Source of the DNA: Neelides folsomi
Taxonomy: Eukaryota; Arthropoda; Collembola; Neelipleona; Neelidae
Length of the DNA stretch: 64,000 bases
Assembly (NCBI GenBank): GCA_034687125.1
Contig: JAQGBZ010000003.1
Coordinates: 62,001-126,000, forward strand
Direction: 5' to 3'
The translations under genes were made by a program, and so were the position numbers. Within the stretch, counting starts at the first letter, position 1, and each line of letters opens with the position of its first letter. The notes under the pieces were generated by a model that was not told the DNA's origin, did not search any database, and saw nothing but the letters and a program-made list of their open reading frames with translations. Below, piece by piece: positions 23,801 through 39,696 of the stretch.

Positions 23801-26261
23801 TGGAGTAATTGAAAGGAAGGTGGGGCGGAGTGGACGGGGAGCCGGGCGGGCTCAGCCGCCTGAGCCCCATGTAATTCCCAGTGTGAAGGGGCTTATAAAT
23901 AATAGGTCGTATTAATAACCTCTCCGTGAAGGGTAGTGTTAAAAGGAAGCGTAGCGTGTAGTTTCCAATTTCCTGCTCGATTCACTCTCGTAGAACCGAT
24001 TTGATTTCCCGATCATTTTTCTGGGAATGTCTTGGGACGTCTCTCGGGGAGGCGGAGAGGGAGGTCTGGCGGAACGGCGTTTCCATCCTGCCCACGACCC
24101 TCGCCGAATTGGAATGCTCTTCCTCCGCGGACACGAAGGGGGTTCGCAATTTGGTCAATTTACTCGCGAGTGGGAATCCTTGATTCATCCGAGGGTCTAT
24201 CTTGGGGAAAGCACAGTTGTTGGCGATTAGGGCCAAATCCGCTTAGCGCTCTCCAGCACAATGCGGAGGGGCGCCGTAATCATTATTTAGTCATTTCCTC
24301 CTCCTTGTCACACCGATTTTTGAGGGTGGAGCGGGTGATAGGGACCCCACGTGTTTTCCCTGCATGAATAGTAATGGGCCATTGATGGGTCGGTGATGGG
24401 GAGACTCATTTGGAGAACCTGGGTGGGGAAGATAGGTCTATAATGACACTCGGTTGTCTGTGACAATAACGATTACCGCCGGCTTCCATTCTTCAATTAA
24501 TTGAGCCGACGGTTGGGCAATTACGCGGGAGACCGAGGAGCCTAATTGCCTCGGAAGGTTCGGCTGAAAGCCGAGGAGCCCGTCTGGGACCTCGGATCGG
24601 ATATCTTAATTTCTGGCTAGAGGATGGATTTTTGAGCCAAATTGGAGCTCGTGTGGTGGAATCCCGTGGGGGGTTGGGAGCGGAAAATGTATAGCCCATT
24701 TGTTCATGTTTAACTAATTGTTAAAGTCATTACTAATTTCCATCAAAGCTCGAGAGCCGGTGCTCCTTCTCTGCCCCACTCGCCAGTTCAATTCAGTTAA
24801 GTCTTAATTTTCTGGGAAGCTGAGCGTTTACAAATATTTGCTCACCAATCCCACAGCCTCCCCTCTCCCACAAATATAACCTTTGAAATTAAAAGCTGGG
24901 ATCCTTTTATATAAAAGCTTTTTTCGGTCCCCACAGATCACCCTCATGTAAAATGAAGTATGAATCGGTCAGGCGGCGGCCCTCCTTCATAATTGAGCTC
25001 CCCGAGGAGCCTAACTCATCTCCGAATCGAGATTCAGGGAGGCCACCCCCTTTATCTCCTGTCCGGCAGCACCCTTCATGTTCCCCGACTTACAACTTGT
25101 AACTCCGCGGATGAGTGTTGGCTTTTCCCGAACGGCTCGGGTGCATAAACAGACTCTATTTTCGTTTATTGCCTGTTGATTTCTGGGGGCGAATGGACGA
25201 ATTGGTCCGATGATGCCGGCTTCCTGCCTCTCTCGCCACTCACCATTGTCTCTGGGGCCGGGTGGCCGTGATTTGTAATTGAAATCGAGGAAGGGTCTGC
25301 GGCAGTCGACCGAGACTCCCATATGTTGAGCACAAGGGAGCCGGGGCTGCTTTGAAGTCCAAGCTCCTCATGAGAGAATGTGAGGCCGGGACGCATTAGT
25401 ACATTTTATTAGGTCGTTGAGCATTGCGTGGAGAGTCGTCTTATTTCCTGGAAGAACCGAATCCCTTGGGGACGATCTACACTGATATCGAGGCGGGAAT
25501 GACAGGCTATTTTTCGGGGAAAAGTCCCTGGGCGAATATGGTCCGATATGAAGTGGAAATTGGAGAGATTAAATATTCAGGGACTCGGGGAGCGGGCCGT
25601 GTGAGGAGGCGGGGTTTGGAACACTCGGGCCGCCCTTCCCCATCCACACGGCCATAGCCTAATCATATAATGGCCCGGACTTAGATAAGTTGTAATTTCT
25701 GCCCGATCCTCCGGGGAGAACTTTATCCCGACTTTTTGTCCGACCGGGGTTTCATTCGCACATTGTGTCATAATTGGGCCATCCGACGACACCCCTCCTC
25801 TCCAGCTCGGGAATTTATGGGCTCCCTTCAGGGACCCTCATTTATTAATAGGCTATATATGCAATTCTATCGCTCCGCTGCGTGTTCATTATTCCGGCCT
25901 CATAACATCTCATGTTCCCACTAGCATCTGATGGGGCTCGAGATGGGTGGATGGCGACGGTCTTATTTCTCCCTCTAGTCCTATTTCTCCTTGATTGTTC
26001 GGCTATTAGCCGACCGCTTACTCCCGGTCAGACTCCAATCCTAATTGCGCCCAGATTCCTCACACCCGGAACGGGCCGCGGCGAAGGGCCGTCCAAAGAA
26101 GCCGCCGGATACTCGAGCCGCCAGGTGAGGGCTGCTAATTAGGGCCGCCTTTGCTCCCTCCCTTCCCGTCGTCACGGAGTCCTCTGCGGCCCGTGAAAAT
26201 TTAACGAGCAGTCGCGATGCCAATGGTGGGAATAAGGGGCAGCAGTACAGAGAAACGTTCC
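20851..26261. other. GC-richer, apparently non-coding block downstream of NK1/slouch
   Basis: Composition changes sharply near 20.85 kb from AT-rich to a mixture of CG-containing, purine-rich and pyrimidine-rich words studded with TAATTA, CAATTA and ATTAAT cores. Open frames occur on both strands but overlap each other, lack splice continuity and resemble no family. The same texture continues through the slouch introns to about 32.8 kb. The likely role is cis-regulatory DNA of the homeobox gene; this is inferred from position and composition only. Confidence 0.5.
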
Positions 26262-26267
26262 TTTATT
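26262..26267 (-). terminator. Probable NK1/slouch poly(A) signal
   Basis: AATAAA on the minus strand, about 18 bases beyond the slouch stop codon. Confidence 0.45.
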
Positions 26268-26284
26268 TTATACAGCGGACCCAT

Positions 26285-30465
<4,181 letters not shown>

Positions 30466-30495
30466 GGGGAGCCGCCGGACTGCCACGGACCGACG

Positions 30496-30505
30496 TATTT
30501 ATATA
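30496..30505 (-). promoter_or_regulatory. Possible TATA box of NK1/slouch
   Basis: On the minus strand TATATAAATA lies about 40 bases before the chosen ATG, and a GCAGTC word resembling an arthropod initiator follows about 22-24 bases downstream. If both are used, the leader would be only about 15 bases. The TATA-to-initiator spacing is a little short, so this may be coincidence. Confidence 0.35.
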
Positions 30506-32800
30506 AATGAGGGTCGGAGCGGAGCGGGGTGAATGCAGGGAGGCCGAGGCGGGTGAGGATATGTGTAAGTGGATGGCATTGCGCGCGATTATGCCTCCAC
30601 CGTTTCAAGTCAGCGTGTAATAGTGTGGGGGAACCCTAATTTTTCGACTTTCTTTCGCCCCGTTTTTGTTCCCATTGATGATCGTGGTGGATAGGAGGAG
30701 ATTCTTGATCCGCTCCCGGCCAACCCTGCACAATCTTCGGGCCCTTCCCCTTGCCATGCGTTCCGGCTCCTCCTGTGTATATGCATTAGGTCGTAATGGG
30801 CTCGGCGGCCAATGGTCTCCCGCCCTCACCTGCCCTTCGCCCTGGGGATCGATGGGTGGCGGGCTCATGGAGGTGGACAAATACTCCGCGAGGGATCGGA
30901 AGAGGCCCAAGGGACGGAATCCCTCCGGAAGCCTTCCGACCCAGCCTCTCAGATCGAAATCCAATTAATGTTGAATGATTGAGATGCAAATAAGCGAGTT
31001 TAAGGTCTATTGACCTCTAATTCGCGTGAAATTTAACGGAGGGCTTCTCCCATTCAGTTGGAAATGGCGATTTTTCTGGTGTGCGAAGGGGATTAAAATA
31101 GTGGGAGCATGAGGAAGGCGCTCATCCGTGGAATAAAGTCATTTTGGATAAATGGAATTGGAATTGGACAAGGGAGGAGGGCGGCGGAGTGGGGCCGGGA
31201 CTAAAGACTCTGCACAATAATGGGGCGGCTTAATACCTCGGCGGCGGCAGAGGTATAGCGAGGTGGCATTAGGAGATGGAGATCCGGAGCGGCGAGAGTG
31301 ATGTGATGTGCGTCTGCGGCTTAATACCCGGATTATTCTCCGCCGTCTTCATAATAGATGTACTTATTCCCCTATAAATACTCCTGGCAGGTACTGAGGG
31401 ACGGAGGAGCCGAGAGGAATGCCAGCCTCTGAAAGAAGTGATTGACAACGGCTCAGCTCCGAGCATTTGTTTCTAATTAAAACGTCAAGCGTGTTTTCAG
31501 TGGTGAATTGGTCCCCGGCTCCCGAGACTCAGCTTTTTTCCCAAAGAGTTAACTTTGTCTCTCCTCGGCTTGTCACTCGGGGTTCAATTACTTAGTGAGC
31601 GAAAATTAATTACCTAAGGAGAAGGGGAAATGCTTCTGGCCCAGCCATCATCGTCTCACTCCTCCATTCAGACACCACGGATGATTAGTAGACCTATTTG
31701 CCTTTTATTACTATTATTTTTTCTCCAAAAAAGTTTCTTGGGCCCGAGCCTAACTTCCCTCTAAAATTAGATATGCACAATTCAGAAAGTTAATTTCCTG
31801 TACTCGGAATTAGACAGGGCCCCCTTATTACATGCTTGAAATAGCAATTTTTTCCTCTCCGCCCTACATACTACTTCGCGCTTTATTAGATGACTTCTTT
31901 TCACGCCCCGAACGAATTTTCATTTCCCATAATTACCCTCCTCCTTCCCGGCCTCCCGCCTCGAGATTACTTTCATATTTATAGCCTCTCCCCCGAATTA
32001 CTTCATCAGGCCCGCAACGAGCCCGAGATCATCCCGATTCAATCTCCCAATTACCAGTGACCGCCTCCCACAGCCATATGAGCCCTTAGCCTCCGCTCAC
32101 AAATTGGACAGACAAATTACCCGAGCCCTGAGACAAATGATTATGGTGTAATGCCTCCCCGCGCAAAAAACCCGAGGGGCGAACGAGAAAAATAATTAGT
32201 GACAAAAAACCGACCTCTCCACCAGATTTGGATCTAATCACCGAAACGCGATCTCCGTCCTTTGGTCCCATTGACATTTTATCGCATTCCTTCTTAATTA
32301 TTTCCTGTTGGAACGTCTTAATATCCCATTACTCTCCCAGCAGCTCCCGCTCCCTCACTCTCACACTCCCCCGTAATCCTCCCAACTCTCAACTCTTTTA
32401 TTTAACGATCAAAGATTACCTCTTAATCCAATTCCCGTTCCCTCCAACTCCGAAATGAATACTCAAAAGTTTTAATCTTCCCCATCGTCCATCCTTCGCT
32501 TCCCACCGGGATCCCTCCTCCCCCACTCATAATGGCCAATGATGAGTTCAGCCAGTGTATCATTTCTCTCACCAACGCGGCCCCCAACCCTATCACAATC
32601 CTTTTCTTTTTATTGCCCTCGCTCTCGACTTACTCATTTCCCATTTATCCTAATGCAGCCACTCTCGCCCCTTTCTTTTTTAAATCTTTTCATCAACTTC
32701 ATCTAACCAAATGTTCGCAGAAGACTATCATCCAACTCTCATCTTATTAAACTCCTGATTCATAAAATCCAATGCCACCATTGATTAAGTGCTTGTGTAG
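30506..32800. other. GC-richer upstream flank of NK1/slouch
   Basis: Same texture as the downstream block: CG-containing words mixed with TAATTA-like homeodomain cores. Composition drops back to AT-rich at about 32.8 kb. Frames on both strands (for example 30605-30964 - and 30666-30968 +) lie over one another and show no recognisable motif. Probably promoter and enhancer DNA. Confidence 0.45.
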
Positions 32801-34937
32801 AGAGACTAAAATAACCCCACTTTACAACATTCTTTACTACTAATCATCATTCATGTTCTTATTACTATTTCAGAAAATGTGCTTTAATAAATATAAAATT
32901 CTATAAATTATTTTAATATCTATATACTTAACATTAAATAAAAGGCAGTACAAATTGTCTTTAAAAGGAATTCCTTTTATTTTTCCTATTGAGTAAACAA
33001 AAGTAAATTAGTCGAGCAACAGTAGTAGTTATTAAGATTATTAAATCAAATGCATCCACAGAGAATAATACTAACATTACATGTCAGGCATTTAAGGAAA
33101 GCTGTTAACCACTCAGCCGTTAAAATATTGATAATGAACTATAGTAAAGTAAGTGCAAGTGAAACTTAAACATTGAATAATTATGGTCAAACAATTTATA
33201 AGTACATTTAAAATCCATCCTGTGAAGTTTGTGCAAACGAAACAAAATTTGAACTTGAAACTTTGTTACTCATTGTGGCTCTGCTTGAACCTTTTCTTAA
33301 TACTCTTATTTTTAGTCAATGCATTGAGAAGACTTTGAGTATGAAGAAGGAAACCTAAACGGTCTGAACATGTTGAAATCGCTTTCAACAAAAAGTCACC
33401 CCAGCGACATCGTGAGAACTTCATTGCAAAGATTTCCACTTTGTTTGCAAAAGAAACTTTTTGTTAAATGCCATTAATTTAGTAACTAGAAGTTTTATAA
33501 TATATTATACTAGTGGTTCAGCTTGCATATCGGTTGGACAATTAAATATAGTTGTGTACATATATATAATAAAAATGATACATTCCGTTAAGTATGCACA
33601 ATATGTTTTATAATTGTTTTTTTTATTAATATTTCATTTTTTTTGCATGTTTAGATATACAAAATCTACTTTCCAAACCAATAATTATTCTATATTTAGA
33701 ATCTTAGGATACATACCTAGGTAATAAAATTTAAAAGAAATTCTAAACATTTCATGGCGTTTAGAATACCTAGTCAAGAAAGTAAAATATTCATTGGCAC
33801 AATGATTATATATAAAACATAAAAATATATGGTAGATATTACTGCAAATATATTTACTGTATATATTTTTACTGTAAATGATTGCGACAGTAATTGCCTG
33901 TTTTTACGGAAGGGCATGAAATTTGAAAGTACATAGGGTTTTCTAGCAATGTTAAATTGCACTCACATTCAGTAGACCTAATACATTACCTACGTATAAT
34001 ACGCTTACAATTAAATATTTCATGAATTTTATCTCATATCAGATTATCATTGACTAATTTACAGTAATCACAAATACAAGGAGATTTAGTTGACTAATTT
34101 ACTTTTACAAAGGATTAATCAAGGTATATTATTGTTCAGAGATTCATCAAATGGAATGAGTATTTACTATTAATCTCATTTTTATATATCCTTAATAGTG
34201 GAATTACATTCAACTTTATCATTTTATGTACCAATGCTATAGATATATTAGTATGTAGGTGTACATGTTAGAAACATATCTTTAATAAAATAAAAATTGC
34301 TTAATGATAAATTAAAACTACATAAGTACATATATGTATATAATATAATGTATATACTATACCTACTATAATTTTGAATTAATAATAGGTAGGTAGTTAT
34401 AAAATAAGTCTCATTGGCAGCTAAAGGCATATAACATAGGAATATGCATATAAACATTACCCATACATAAGTATGTACCTACTATTTATTGACTATAAAG
34501 TATCGACTATCCGAAATAAGATTCTTTTTAAACTTTATATTTGGTATTATTTCCCTTGCAACTCGTGGTCCTTAAATAAGATAAAAGTCGTTCTAAAAAA
34601 GTAAACCATCAAGTAAGGATATTTAAGTCAAGTTTAACAAATTTCAGTAAAAGTATCGTTAACGAAAGCTGAAAACTGTAAAACAAATGTTAAATACCTT
34701 AAGTCGTACATGGTAATAACGTAATAAGTAAATGGTAGTATCTTATTAAGTTAAATAACTAATAACATGATAACAATCTATTAAAACTTATATTATTGTA
34801 AGTTAGTTATTGAGACTAATCATATAATAAGAAGCATGTAGATTATATAATAAATCCATTAATGTAGTTGATTAAATTATTGTTTTAAAATTATCACTTA
34901 CATATTCATTATAGAAAATAAAAAGTAAAATTATATG
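32801..34937. other. AT-rich intergenic region
   Basis: No gene, RNA gene or repeat family recognised. Simple TATATGTA-type words are frequent around 34,320-34,370. Confidence 0.45.
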
Positions 34938-36996
34938 TTAAATTTCATTGGGCGATTTTTGATCCAAAAAAGGATTTCCATTTTTGAAGTCCAGAGGCCT
35001 AACAGGAAAAGATTTTTTCTCAAGAATCTTTGTAAATCCAAAAAACAGAGTCTTGACCTCTCTGTAAAATGGGTGGAGAAAAGTGTACAGCCATTCGTCC
35101 ACAGCTGAAAGAGGGAAATAGTCTCGAAGGCTTTTCTTCAGTTCTTTTTCTATTCTTTCGAGTTCGAATTTTATGGAGCTGACTTCATAAAAGAGATTCT
35201 CAACATGAGAAGGACTTGAAAACAGCAAATTCAAATTCATTCCATCAGCCCAACCCAGAAATGTTGACTCTTTCTTCATCTTTTTCAATTCGACCTTTAA
35301 AAATAATTATTTAAGGTAGTGCTGAAATTATTTAGTTATGAATAATAAATTTTAAATTTACCTGATATCTGTATATCTCCCTAATTGCATGATGAATGTC
35401 TGACCCAGGAAAGCGACAGTATTCAAAAATTGTACTACAATCCAAAATGAATGAAGCATTGGCAAATACTTCTAACATTCCAGATGGTCCTTTATGATTC
35501 AAAAAGGTGAGGGCCGAGACCAGAGATGGAACAGCGACTGGAAAAATTTCACACAATACGGAGAAGTGATCATAACGCTGCCAGCCAGTGAGCATAACTC
35601 CTTTGAAATTAATTTTCGATTGTTGTTCTCTCATCAGATGCACCCAAGAGTAATGATTCCCCAAGTATTTGGTTTCATTGCTCACAATTGAATTAGGTTG
35701 GTCAGCCCCTTTGAATGCACTTCCGATCCACACTGAAGTAAAAACCTGGGAGTATTTATCCCAAAGCGCTGGAAGGAGACGCTTTTCCACATCTATGAAA
35801 AAAACATATTTAAAATTATTAAATGGATATTGATATTTCATAGAAATGATTTTGATCAGTTATTTATTGATCCAAAGGACAAATTCATATTTTTTCTACC
35901 TTCATGATAATTCCAAACAACCACATCAACCATCTTGCCAATTGAAGACTTTTGAATCACATCAAGGTCCAAATTTCTGAATTGATCGTCCCACATGATT
36001 GGCCGAATTTTGAAATTATCAATTACATAAGACGCCACAGTTTTAACATGGTCTAAAAATAGGGCAACTCCGTCAAGGTGCATTTGATCCATTCGGCTAG
36101 TGCAAACGGAGCAGAGTCCAATGTAATACACTTCGTCTGAACCAATGTGCAGATATTGACTTTCCGGATGCAAACTCATAACTTGAGAAATCATTTCTTT
36201 CACGAGAATTGCAGACTTGTTATTTGAAGGGCATAGAACTTGGGGATATTTCTCTACTTCCCGCAATTCAGCATATTTTTCCAATTTTAAAGCAAATTCC
36301 AAATGTCCAAAAGTTTGAATAAGTGGAATAATCTATACATATTGAATATATTTAAATCAATTTCTTTTTTTTTAATATTTTTAAAAATAATTATAACTAT
36401 CAATGTTTTTAACAAAGGTAATAAATACATAGGTAAGTTCTGCTTACTTAAGAATTTATAAATCTCAATATCATTATTTGATAACTCGAAATATTTTTAC
36501 AAATATCATTTACCTGTAAACCATTTTCTTTGGCAAGTTGATTTATTTGTCGAATTTCTGACTTAGTGTACGCATCTTTGCTAGATAATGATTCAATATT
36601 TCCAATATATGGAAAAGTGTCTTCGTATTCCATGAGAATCCCAGAAACTTTTAATTTCTTCAATAAAGGAAAAATCTCTTTGAAATATTTGACAAGTGGC
36701 TGCATCCCTTTGAGATCAAAATGTACAATCTTTTCAAGCCCAACTCTTGGATCTGGAATGCGATAATCCCAATTTCTGTCTTTTCCACTTCTCCAACTAT
36801 TAGTTTGTCTTGGATGAAATGAATCTCCAACTTTATCTTTGAATAGCCCTAGATCGTTTGACAGGGCAGATCGCTGATGTGAGGACAATTCTGAACTCAT
36901 GAAGTAAAGCCAAGCAAGAAGTATGAGAGAAGCCGCTAATATAGTTCTTAATGCCCAGCCTCGGAACATCTTCATCCAAGTGGGACTTCTGTCCAT
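34938..36996 (-). CDS. HEXD: Hexosaminidase D-like GH20 glycosidase, type II membrane form
   Basis: Four exons join in phase: 36996-36514, 36332-35900, 35792-35362, 35294-34938; 567 residues. GH20 hexosaminidases remove terminal N-acetylhexosamine by substrate-assisted catalysis using an Asp-Glu pair, seen here as LHIGSDEVYYIG in exon 2. Other family-like segments are IIPLIQTFGHLEFALK, the WDDQFRNLDL block, VVVWNYHEG across a splice, and WIGSAFKGA and GVMLTGWQRYDHF in exon 3. A hydrophobic stretch near residues 15-32 (ILAASLILLAWLYF), after a short basic N terminus, predicts a signal anchor, so the catalytic domain would face the Golgi or ER lumen or the cell exterior. Human HEXD lacks such an anchor, whereas several invertebrate relatives are membrane-bound. 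The C-terminal exon is charged and probably helical. It is transcribed divergently from the FNTA gene across about 950 bases. Confidence 0.9.
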
Positions 36997-37951
36997 TTTT
37001 ATTAATCTGATGAGAAGGAAGCCGTTCCTTGTCAGTCAGTTAGTCATTCTAAAAACACAAGAAGAAAATATGTAAATGTAAGTTTTATATTGTTTAGAAA
37101 TATGTTAGCCTTTTGGCTCAAATAAATTTTTTGGTATTTAATAAGTAATTATTTAAAAGAATGAATATTCCTCCAACAATCATTAATCAATTTCTCAATT
37201 ATTCCTACAAGTGTTTTGGTAAAAATTACAAAAGTCAAATATACTCTTTCAACAATTATTTAACTATAGGCAGCTGCTTAACTACAAAGGACTTTTAATA
37301 ATGTTAATTTTGGGCAATTTTAACTTGGGATTAATAATCATCTAATTATAGATAATATATTTGACAAGAGTAATTTTTATAATAGTACTTGCTGTATGGT
37401 TAATTGTGACTTACATTTAAAGTAACCATTGTAGGAATATACCCAAATTTACTATATTATGATCACTCACAAATAAAATTAATTAATTAAAAACACCGGA
37501 AATATGTTGAACTGGTTGAACATGTTAAGACGTTTCATTTCGTTTGGCCGTTTCATCAATCTATACGTCAATTGTTACAATTATTGAGTAAAGTGGTAAA
37601 GGGCCATTGTTAAGTTTAAACACATTTATAAAATTGTAATTTCGTTTGTTTTATTTTATGATTAAAAAGTTTAATTTTATTTAACTCCCTCGAAATTTAC
37701 CAAATGTTGATGCCAAAGAGTACAGCTTATAGGTTCTATTTGAAAGAAAGAAAGGGCTAAAGTAAATGAGAATTTTACTTTAGCCCTTCTTATATCTTGA
37801 CTACCTGTACATTTAAATTCCGAGCTTTTCTCAAGTCCTCAACTCTCAAAAGTCAATCAATAGCTCCAACTTCGAGGAGGTTCGAAGTTCGACAGAGTTA
37901 ATTTTTCTTTCCAACGACCTTTTAATTAATTTAACTAAGCAATATTGTAAA
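36997..37951. promoter_or_regulatory. Shared divergent promoter region of HEXD and FNTA
   Basis: AT-rich 955-base interval between two divergent start codons. Nothing coding is seen; it contains the perfect 15-base-pair hairpin reported separately, about 165 bases before the FNTA start. Confidence 0.45.
37752..37788. repeat. Perfect 15-bp hairpin before FNTA
   Basis: Arms 37752-37766 and 37774-37788 are exact inverted copies (AAGGGCTAAAGTAAA and its complement) around a seven-base loop. It may lie in the FNTA promoter or 5' UTR. Role unknown. Confidence 0.6.
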
Positions 37952-39554
37952 ATGGAACCCGCTGAGTTAAACTTCGACGCCGAAGACGAGGATCATGTCC
38001 CGTACAAGGATCGTCCCGAATGGAAAGACGTACGGCCTATTCCACAGAATGACGGCCCTGCTCCTGTTGTTAAGATTGAATATTCTGAAAGATGTAAGTA
38101 AATGATATAATTGCAATTACTCATTTGTTAACAATTTAAATTGTCTAGCTACTTAAAATAAAACCTTTTTTATCTGTCTATACATTTGAACAGTTTTATT
38201 TTAATTTGCATATTAGGTTAATAATTTATTCAATTTATCATTTACTTTATACAGTTCAAGATGTGTATGACTACTTTCGCGGAGTGATGAAAATTAAGGA
38301 AAAGAGTCCACGGGTGCTTGACCTAACTGCCGATGCAATTTTCCTTAATGCGGCCAATTACACTGTGTGGCAATACAGGTAAATACATATTTCACCTTAA
38401 TGACAGGTTGCTAACAATTGAACAGATTGTATTTTTAAATATAAATAATTTGATTTTAAGGCGGGAGGTTCTTCAGGCATTAAACGTTCCTAAACAGATA
38501 ACTAAGGATGGAATTGAGCTCCTCTTGGAGAAAGAACTTGAATTCTCTGCTCAAATGATTCAAGATAACCAGAAGAACTACCAAGTCTGGCACCATCGAA
38601 AGATTTTAATTTCCTGGGCGGCGGGAATGGTCGTTGAAACTGACGAGGAAGTTCTTGAAATCGACCCCGAAGGCCGAGAATTTCTCGTCAATCAAGAACT
38701 TCAACTCACTCAGCACATGTTATCGAAAGATGCTAAAAACTATCATGCTTGGCAACACCGCCAGTGGATTCTTTTGATTTTCAGGTGTCAAATAATCAAT
38801 ATTTAAAAATTATTATTCATTTAAAATTTTATTACTTAATGTTCATCTTATATTGTATTCTATCAGTATTAACTGTAGGACTAATTTTTTAAATCTTTTC
38901 ACAGAGCTTTCGAAAATGAACTTGACTTTGTCGATGGATTAATCCAGGAGGATCTTCGTAACAATTCTGCTTGGAATCAGAGATATTTTGTCATTACTAA
39001 TTTGAAAGAAGGTGACGTTGATCCCGACTTGATTATTAGTGAGATTGAATATACCTGGAAACAAATACTGAACTCTCCTTCCAACGAGAGTCCCTGGACT
39101 TATCTCGCAGGGTAAAACATACAATTCTTTGAATAAATTCATTTGATATGAAGTAATAATTATTTGATCATAAATTCATTCTAGGCTTTTACGTCTAAAG
39201 AAGGAAGAAAGACTCTCTATTCTTCAAAAGGCAATTGATTTGAAGAACTCAGGAACAAAGAGTGTATCAATGTTCGGATTCATGCTCGATATCTTAGAAA
39301 GAAAAATTGATGATGAAAAGTCTCCCGAGGATTTAAAAGTAGCTGTGGAGGTTAATAACAATAACTTTTATTTATAATGATAATCCTCAATATTATTTTT
39401 CTTTAAATAATTATAAAACTATCACTTGAATTTGGTTTTTTTATTCCAGATGTGCGACATGTTGGCCCTTTCAATGGACACAATGAGATCACTGTATTGG
39501 AATCACATCAAAGATCGCCTCAATTTGGCAATGTGCGACAAAATGGAATCTTAA
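37952..39554 (+). CDS. FNTA: Protein farnesyltransferase / geranylgeranyltransferase I alpha subunit
   Basis: Six exons join in phase: 37952-38093, 38255-38378, 38461-38784, 38905-39111, 39185-39350, 39450-39554; 355 residues (human 379). The alpha subunit pairs with FNTB or PGGT1B to attach farnesyl or geranylgeranyl groups to CaaX proteins such as Ras. Its PTA helical repeats are plain: [44 protein letters not shown] and [12 protein letters not shown]. The Lys of [11 protein letters not shown] corresponds to the active-site lysine of the mammalian enzyme. The N terminus is acidic and lacks the long proline-rich segment of the human protein. The start is the first ATG in frame with the family-like sequence [10 protein letters not shown]. 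It is divergent from HEXD and convergent with the LZTS-like gene, whose stop lies 142 bases away. Confidence 0.95.
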
Positions 39555-39605
39555 TATAATGTCGGTATAAGAGTCTAATCTTCTATAATATGAATCAATT
39601 GTCTC

Positions 39606-39647
39606 AATAAATTTTGATAAATTTTATAAGTAAACTGGTATTTTATT
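39606..39647. terminator. Interlocked poly(A) signals of two convergent genes
   Basis: AATAAA on the plus strand at 39606-39611 suits FNTA; AATAAA on the minus strand at 39647-39642 suits the LZTS-like gene. Cleavage 10-30 bases beyond each would make the two 3' UTRs meet or overlap. Confidence 0.45.
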
Positions 39648-39696
39648 CAATTGTTTATAATTTAAGTGCCATTGAGGATCACAATTAGGTCAATTT

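Noticed and set aside
21498-25924. Many 60-110 codon frames on both strands around slouch
   Set aside because: Mutually overlapping, no splice continuity, Arg/Pro/Ser-rich composition expected from GC-rich non-coding DNA.
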